The notes under the pieces: generated by a model | The model's input: only the letters and a program-made list of their open reading frames with translations | Told to the model about the DNA's origin: nothing | The model's database searches: none | Origin: Panaeolus papilionaceus | Lineage: Eukaryota > Basidiomycota > Agaricomycetes > Agaricales | Assembly (NCBI GenBank): GCA_015501605.1 | Contig: JADNRZ010000012.1 | Span: 744,001 to 808,000, forward strand | DNA length: 64,000 bases | Direction: 5' to 3' | Program-made: the position numbers and the translations under genes | Shown here: piece by piece, positions 56,730 to 64,000 of the stretch | How the letters are laid out: every line of letters begins with the position of its first letter | How positions within the stretch are numbered: the stretch's first letter is position 1

Positions 56730-59700
56730 ATGCCCCCCATCCGTACCCAGCCTCTTATCCATGGTTCAAACCCCTCGCCTCTGAGTCGTTCAACAACATT
56801 CAATGGTAAGAAGCTGCTACGCCAAGCACCAATGAATAATCTCTTACCCCCCTTTCATGGAATGCAGGACCTTATCTTCGCTCGCCTAGCGGTCATCCAG
56901 ATATCCAATCACCCAGTGGCGAAGTATCAGAGGGTAAGTATTTCTCAACATTGACCGGAGATGGCTGATCTGACATGAATGGACAGCACGCTTCCACCCC
57001 GACAGCCTAGCTAGACAACCAGGAATCCCAAGCACCTCAAACCTGCTGTTGAATGACGGAGATTTCTACCAGAGCACCCACGTGCAAGGCGCATACCATG
57101 GATCGAGTGAGTTATTCCAATCCATTGGGATTGGATGTGTTGACATTAATGTCGAGACCTTTCAGCCTCGCAGGATCCGCATCCTACAATGTTTGGTTCC
57201 AACAGCAGGTTTCTGGTCAACGGTGGAAATCCAGCTTTCCATCAACATAGTCATGTTCATCAAGCGCATCACACAGGCGGTAAGGGGGGCTCGTAATTGG
57301 AAAATAGTTAAACTCACATATCTGCAGGCATACAAATTCTGTATCAACACTCGTCACCAGGAGCAGCCTACAACTCGAGGGATCGATACGACCCTCCCAA
57401 ATGCCACCCGAACACCAGGACAGGACTCCTGAATACGACACGGGAATGGGAAAAGAAGGGCCCTTCTGAAATTATGTGGTTGTACGGCTCTGCGGGAGCA
57501 GGGAAGTCCGCCGTCGCACAGACGATGTGCATGGAGTTTCGAGCGCGATCAAACCTTGCCGCGTCCTTCTTTTTTTCCAGAACTGCACCGCTGGATAGTC
57601 ATCGCGGTCATGAAGGTCGATTTGTTACCACTATTGCATGTCAGCTTGTCGAAGTCGTACCAGGCTTACAGCGCTACGTCGAGCAGGTCGTCCTCAACAG
57701 GCCATTGGTCTTTGACCTTACCCTCTCAGAGCAAGTTACGGCGCTTATCATCGACCCCTTGAAGGAGCTACAACTCGAGTGGGCCAGCCATGGCAGTGCT
57801 CCCTGCATGCTACCGAAAGTTATTGTTGTCGATGGTTTGGACGAGTGCAAGGAGGAAAGCAGGCAAACACAAGTACTGGAGGCCATAGCTACGCTCGTTG
57901 GCTCCCAGGAAGTCTTCCCATGTTCGGTTTTTCTAGCGAGTCGACCAGAGCTAGTCATCCGCTCATGGATTACCACCAAGCAGTCAGAGAACCCGCATTT
58001 TCTACGAACTATTTCGCTCCTGGACCATTGTGATAGCAACAAGGACATTGAAGTGTTTGTAAATGATGAAGCTGCCAAAGTCAGACAATCACACCCATTC
58101 AAAGACCTCATTCCAGCTGGTTGGCCCTCGCCTGAATTCATCAAGGAGATTGTCAGGCGAGCTTCTGGCCAGTTTATCTACGCTTCCACCATCATGAAAT
58201 ATATCAAGGATTTACGAGGAAACCCCAGCGATCGACTTGCTGCTATTCTCTGCAACGCGATTCCCAGCTATGATCGTCCTTATGCAGAATTGGATGCATT
58301 GTACCTGCACATCCTGCGACAAACCCAGCACCCCAACCTTGTTCAAAAGATACTTGCCTTCTGCGTTTCTACAGCGAACTTCTCCGGTCGCATAGATGGC
58401 ATTGACTCAAGAACCTACCTCCAGATCCTGCTATCCCTGCCACTCCCTGTCCACACACTTCTCATCGACTTGCAGTCTATCATGACTTGCGATAGGGATG
58501 TGATGAGATTTAGGGGCAGTCTATTTGAGATAAGACCTTATCCTGCTCTATTTCATCATGCATCACTTCTCGAGTTTCTATTAGACCCGTCCCGATCAGA
58601 GGAATTTTACGTCGATATCCCGCGGTTCGACAAGGAGCTTTGCGAAATCACATTACGGCACCTGGGTGGTAAGTGTGTCATTTTGTCCTCAGAAGAGTGG
58701 TGCCTGAGTATTCAATAACATTAGAATCAGGTCCAGCTGTGGCAGATGAAAAGTACATCCTGTACTGTTTCCTAATTCTGCTCCAAACCCGGACATCTTG
58801 CCACTCTTCCTACAGGGATGAAGTGATCACACAGCTCGCTCGGTGGGACGACCTGAACGCCGAGATGCTCTATGTGACTCTTTGCCGGCTAAGTTGGAAA
58901 GCTGATCCAGCAGAAGATGCTGACAAATTAGTCGACATCACAGATCGGAATTTATGGACGGCTTTTGCACCAGCAGTGGCAAGAATGCGTGCCCAGTCTT
59001 ACCAAAAATTCGTGAATGCAGGACTTCCTCAAGAGCTATTTGTCATGTATCGCGCAGGCCTCCTGGGCTTGTACTTTACAAGCACGTTGGATCGAGACCT
59101 GCCATCTAACGCTAGTGCTCGTGAATCATTCCGTTGGTACATCATGGATTGCATCCAGCACCGCACAGGAGTCGACGCATGGCACTTCTGTTCCCTAATG
59201 GAGCACCAGTTCTTGATGAATGAATATTGGGAGCCGAGGTGGCACAGTTTCATGCAGGTCCTTGACAGGCATCTGCCTGCTTCAGAGAAGCAAACCCTGC
59301 AGATTGAAAAATTGCAACAGGATGCGCTGTCTGAATGGAAAGCCCTGGTACCTGCTGTGGCCGTGTTCCTCATTAAACATCTCATCTCGATGTTGGAAAA
59401 CGAGGCTATGTCTGACCACGTGAAGGAGAAAGGAGGTGACAATTGGCGCGCATTCACAGCAGCTGTCTTGTTGCACGATATTGGCACTTTTATATGGAGG
59501 AACTGTCCCATTTCAGCCGAGATAGTCTCAGCTTTGGAGGAGATATCCCAGAAGTTTTTCCCGCCACATGTTGTTTCAACAATGGAGGACACAACCTTCC
59601 CCTTTGACTTTCCCCGTCCTGAATTCAAGTCTCGCAAAGAATTATTGCATTCCTTTTCAAGTCCTTGTGCACTCCCTCGTTGGTTTTTTACTCCACCTAA

Positions 59701-60129
59701 CCTGCTCCGTGTGTATGGAGGTCTGACCAGTAGAACAAGTCTTGGTTACCTTCACGATTATGTGCGAGTATGTGTTTTGCTACTGACTTGAACTGTTTCA
59801 TTGCTGACGAGCTGACTACAATATGAAAATAGCTGTCCATCATATGCACTAGCGCTGATCCCTGTCTGGAATATGGGTTCGGATTCTTCGGAAGGAGCTG
59901 GTATGACAACCCTGACAAGTGGTACCTTAATATCAGGTACAAGATTTATGACCCGCTAGGTGTTGGTGCATGTGGGCTAGCAGGGATTACAACAGATCCC
60001 AGAACAGGCCTTCCTATCAACCTCGAGGACTGGTCATTGCAGTCAAGATGGCTCAATTTTAACGTGAACTATGAGAGGGCAAAGGAAGAGCACGCGCAGA
60101 TGAAAAAGCAAGACCCACAACTTAGTTGA
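56730..60129 (+). CDS. NACHT-domain STAND ATPase, NLR-like, copy B (1018 aa, 7 exons)
   Basis: Exons: 56730-56805, 56868-56933, 56987-57106, 57166-57279, 57328-58668, 58725-59767 and 59833-60129. Exons 1-4 have exactly the same lengths as copy A; exons 5, 6 and 7 are 6, 24 and 21 bases longer. The P-loop GSAGAGKS is at residues 179-186, Walker B (VIVVDGLDEC) at about 290-299 and FLASRPELVI after it. Compared with copy A it has small in-frame insertions: after LQLEW (about residue 276), after LSWKAD in exon 6, and in the last exon (SWYDNPDKWYLNIRYKIYDP). All length differences are multiples of three, so the frame has been kept. The start is chosen as in copy A. It probably acts as the same kind of switch with a diverged sensing part; the ligand is unknown. 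Confidence 0.88.
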
Positions 60130-61429
60130 TAAATTGTAGTATTATAGTACAACATGGGATAACCAGTCATAAAACTATATATGAACATTGGATATTGAAT
60201 ATTAGAATCACGATATGACATACGTTACAACTAGCCAAGTTAATACACTCTAAGTGTCCGCAGGCAATCCCCCTTCGTCAATAACAATCTGTTGTCCGCC
60301 CATATACCAATCCTGTTGCAATGTTCCCAATGGTTCTGTCGAACCATGCGTTCATCGTGCCTTGAGTAGGCTTGGAGGTGCGAGTTCTCGATTCCAAAGC
60401 CAGACTGTGCCTTTTATACCTCTGCTGATCCTTGGGTTTTGATGTCTCTCCTTGTCACAACCAACCCCTAACTCAAACGTCATGGTCCACCGCCTTGTCG
60501 TCGCATTCCTGCACCTCATTATTTGTAAAATCATCCCGCTTCTTCCCATCGACTGCTGTCTGCTCATCCTGTCTCTTTTCCGAACACATTCTCCTCCTTT
60601 AACTCGCACGTTTGCCTCCTACAGCCGCGTGGCGCACCCGGACCCTCTGCACGACGGGCTCTCTCATGCGCACACTCCCCAACCTCTCTACCCCAACAAG
60701 TGTTATCTTCCTAATCCCCAAGCTCTGCGCTCCCATTTTCATCATCGAGTTTCCAATTGCTCGACTCCCATCGTGATCATCATCATCACCTTTGTCTACC
60801 CTCACCGAACGGGAAGAGTCAGAGGCGTTGACGTTGATGTTGGATTTGCGCGTGCGTAATAGGTTCAGTGGTTGAATATACAATGTGAGTGGTTGAGGTG
60901 TTGGGAGAGGTTCCAAAATAGACAGGAACAACGAGAGCCGGCTCCGTAGCTACTAGAACCAGCGGAGAGGAAGCATAAGAGAGATGGAGCTCAGGTGGCA
61001 TTGATGGTAGACCAGAAGACAAGGAGTAGGAAGGATGAGGTAGAATTAAGCAGGCGCGATTAAGCAGAGATGACAGAGTGAGGTGGCAGTGCAGAATTAT
61101 ATCAAGACTAAATCCCGAACTTGAGGATAATGATATACCGCTTCAGTGCGACTGAGGCAGACATGGCAAGAATCGGTCAAATGGATAATGAAGAGGCCAT
61201 ATTGAGAAGCATACCTTGAAGCCTCGATAAACATGAGCACGCAAGCCTCAGCAAGATAGTGTTGCGATGAAATGTGGGCTTTAGATTGTGCTGTTGTCGT
61301 GCTGGCGTAACTGAGGATGTACCACAAGCCATGAAGAGGACGTGCCAGGGGGGAGGTTATCCATCGCGAAGTCTGATATGATACTGCAGAACCGCGACTT
61401 ATCCCAACAGCTATTACACATTTTAACGG
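60130..61429. other. 3' flank of NACHT copy B, no gene
   Basis: Corresponds to 47,195-48,440 in copy A with many substitutions and indels; no conserved frame. Confidence 0.5.
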
Positions 61430-63470
61430 GTAGGTGCGAGATTAAAGACAATGCAACCATCACAATTCGCAACGGTATCAGAATACAAAACTTCCTTCTG
61501 GACTGCTTCGCTCTCGTCTATTGTCCATACACCACACACACACACTCCGCGCTAACCCCAGCCCTCTCCAACTTCCAATATTTCCCATCCAACCGCCGAT
61601 TTCCCTACAACGCACCCACCCGAACACCATCCAAGTTGGCCGTCATAGTGGTCCTCGGTCGTGAAAGTTCTGCGGTTTAATCCCACTCTCATCATAACCC
61701 TCTGGTCATCGAGTCCCCAGTTACTCAAAGTCGACGACAGCACCCAGAATACAGATGTGAAGGCTGTCCGTTGCACTCAGGCCGATAGAGGAGCAAGGTA
61801 AGATGAAAGACGGTATATCATAGCGTTGAAATGGATTGCAGAAGCAAGTGATGGAGGGGCTGTTGACGTCGGTATCGTACATGTCGTGTCATAGTAGAGG
61901 GATCGGTGGGCAAGAGTGGTGGGGCATGAAAAGGGGGTTGAAGAGGAGGATAAATGCGGGTAGATGAGGGGGAAATAGCACAGGGATCAAGATTTGAACA
62001 GCAGGATTTCACCCAGAGACAATCCAGAAGCCATCGTGAACATCCAGAAACATAGACACTTCAGTCTACATCTTGCGCATGCCCCATACACATCGCTCCA
62101 GCAATCGCTCCATCCATCTTTACCACCCGCGCCTCTCTTTCCTTCATCCTGTCTGCTGCTTTCTTCACACTATCCATCCCCAGCTTTCCCCTCCCCAAAT
62201 ACCACCCCGAAGCCGTCCAACTTGTCAATGGCCTCCCCCGCGTGTGGTCGCACCGATGCCCCACAACGTGATCACCCCACCAATGTTCTCTTGCCTGTAC
62301 ACATCCATTCCACGAAACAATTTCATGGAATTCCATCCTGTCCGAAGTCGCTCGTCACGGTTCCCAGAAAACCCAGGAACATGGACCCCTCCACGCCCAC
62401 TCGAGTCTTCAGCTCTCGCGATTCCGGCGACACACATTATCAAAGTCTCTCGTCCACCTCACGCGAAAGCGTCCTCATAACCACCCACTCCACATTTCCG
62501 CTTCCTTCTCGCTAGCTTCTCCAGCCCCCCTCTCTATCCCAATCGTCCACTTCCCCATTCCATCACACTTTCCATCCATCCCTCACCTCGCCTTAATGTC
62601 CAACCATTCAGTAACACATGTGGGCCTCATAGCTGTATGCTGACCCCACCACCGTTCTCCTCCCCTACACACCCATCCACTGCCGAATCTCGCATAGTTC
62701 CATCCGAGAAAAAATCGCCCACAGCAGTGGTCACTGGTCCTCAACCTACAAGTTCTGCGTTTTTTTCGTCGCTCTTATGGATCTTCCGCCATGTTGCCAG
62801 CTGCCCGAACCAGCAAAGCCCAAAGTATAGGCGTAACGTCCGATAACGTTCGTTTCTGAGACACGAGGTGGGTGTTTTACCACACGTAGGCCAGTGGTGT
62901 TGGGGGATTGAGAATACGGATGATATGAGAGGAGGATGGCGGGTCAGTTGATGCTGGCCTCATTGGGTGCCAGGTTTGAGTAGATGGGGACATGGAAAGG
63001 CCAGGTTAACGTGATAAAGAGCGCGATTACAAAGGTGGAGAGCAGGGATGGGCCAGGTTTGTGAGGCACAGACTTTAACATGACGGCGTTGTAACCGCAG
63101 GTTCCTGTGTTCAACAAAAATCTCAGACATCGGACGATGACCGTCGCATTACACAAAAAAAATCCTACAATGTGAACGTGTTAGATAAGTAAACCCAGAG
63201 GTTTCAGAATGCACATTACCTTTCTCTGTTTCGTTGGAAGTTGGCAAATGAGAACACCTGGGACGGCAAGCTTGAATATCGGGGTGGAGATAGACGAGTA
63301 GCTCTCCACGTTGATTTTCAACGACGAGTTTCTCCTGTTTGTTTCCCCGACAGCTTCTGAATCTTCTACCAGACATCGTGTTCATCCACAAAAGTGTAAT
63401 CCCTCGGATCTCCTGCGTCTAGAATTGGTCTTATCTCTCGTCCTCATCTAATGTCGCTGCCTATGACTAC
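61430..63470 (+). repeat. Dispersed repeat inside copy B (family B relative)
   Basis: Matches 48,440-50,460 in full and the 14,550-15,300 and 55,190-55,930 copies in its right part (CGAATCTCGCATAGTTCCAT, TTCGTTGGAAGTTGGCAAAT, TCTAGAATTGGTCTTATCTC). Confidence 0.7.
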
Positions 63471-64000
63471 GCCGGTGTGAGGATGTACAGCGTGCTGAAA
63501 ATAGTGGATACAAGTCATTTTCTGCGTGCTCAAGAGTGGGGTAAAGATTGGGGGTTTCTAAGAACAAATTTAAAAATTCGAGATACATATGATGGTCAAG
63601 AAGAGAACGATATGTCGCATGAGGGGCATTGAAAACAGTCCTGATGATGTCATTTCCTACGTCGTCTTTTGTTTATGCGTGCTCTGCCTACTTGATCAGA
63701 ACTATGTTACCGATTTAAAATTACGCCTGTGAGCTTATACATAGAGATTCAGAAAAATAAAAATAAAAGCTGAATTCGGCGCCTATTACAACCCATAGGT
63801 AGCTGTACAAGTCGCAGTCAAGGGTCGACCAGGCCGTACGATAGGACATGTCTGTCCCCTGTATACCTTGACAGAAACACTCGTCAAGGCCACGTCCCCT
63901 TTATCATGGTGTCCCTGATTTTTACACTCCCCACACCTTCACACCAATCCCAGAGAGAATCCGCATTACTTGACTACCATTTTGAAATAAGATCCTGTCA

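Larger units (their letters stand above)
55960..64000 (+). repeat. Segmental duplication, copy B (truncated by window end)
   Basis: Collinear with 43,140-50,985. Compared with copy A it has about 50 extra bases at its left end (56.0 kb, CCAGTGCAAGGATCTGCTAC onward), which resemble the right end of the dispersed repeat. The match still continues at the last bases of the window, so the true right end is outside. Confidence 0.9.

Overview
The window reads as nuclear DNA of a filamentous basidiomycete fungus, most likely an Agaricomycete (mushroom class). The evidence is the many short GT-AG introns (about 50-145 nt), a secreted AA9 lytic polysaccharide monooxygenase, NACHT proteins with the CHPNTR linker typical of this group, a Plavaka-type transposase, a DUF6698-like gene and a TET/JBP-like dioxygenase gene. 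No rRNA, tRNA or CRISPR array was recognised.

Left arm (1-12.5 kb) is mostly ordinary gene space. It holds a NACHT scrap at the very edge, a small spliced secreted protein (2.1-2.8 kb, minus), an AA9 LPMO (4.3-5.5 kb, minus), a five-zinc-knuckle Air1/Air2-like protein (7.7-10.7 kb, plus) and an AKTIP/FTS-like inactive E2 (11.3-12.5 kb, plus). From 12.5 to 18 kb the sequence is gene-poor, with a dispersed repeat, a tandem 0.3-kb duplication and degraded coding traces.

Middle (18-36.2 kb) is a mobile island. A ten-exon Plavaka-type transposase (1189 codons, reading frame intact) lies on the minus strand, with arrays of an 11-bp palindromic motif (CAGCTGAGCCT and relatives) at its 3' end. It is followed on the plus strand by at least five genes: two unrecognised proteins, an intact 13-exon TET/JBP-like 2-oxoglutarate/Fe(II) dioxygenase (919 aa), an unrecognised companion gene, and a DUF6698-like gene. 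The last two each carry one in-frame TGA.

A young Ty3/gypsy chromovirus (36,497-42,757) sits at the right edge of the island. It has two 408-bp LTRs that read as identical, a 5-bp target duplication, one 1767-codon gag-pol-chromodomain ORF and a primer-binding site that suggests Tf1-type self-priming.

Right arm (43.1-64 kb) is a segmental duplication. Copies start near 43,140 and 55,960; each carries an intact seven-exon NACHT gene (1001 and 1018 aa) followed by the same non-coding repeat. The second copy runs off the window end. Dispersed repeat modules also found at 7.1 and 13.8-15.3 kb lie in and between the two copies.

Exon coordinates were assigned by eye from splice consensus, phase and family resemblance; no alignment or database search was run.
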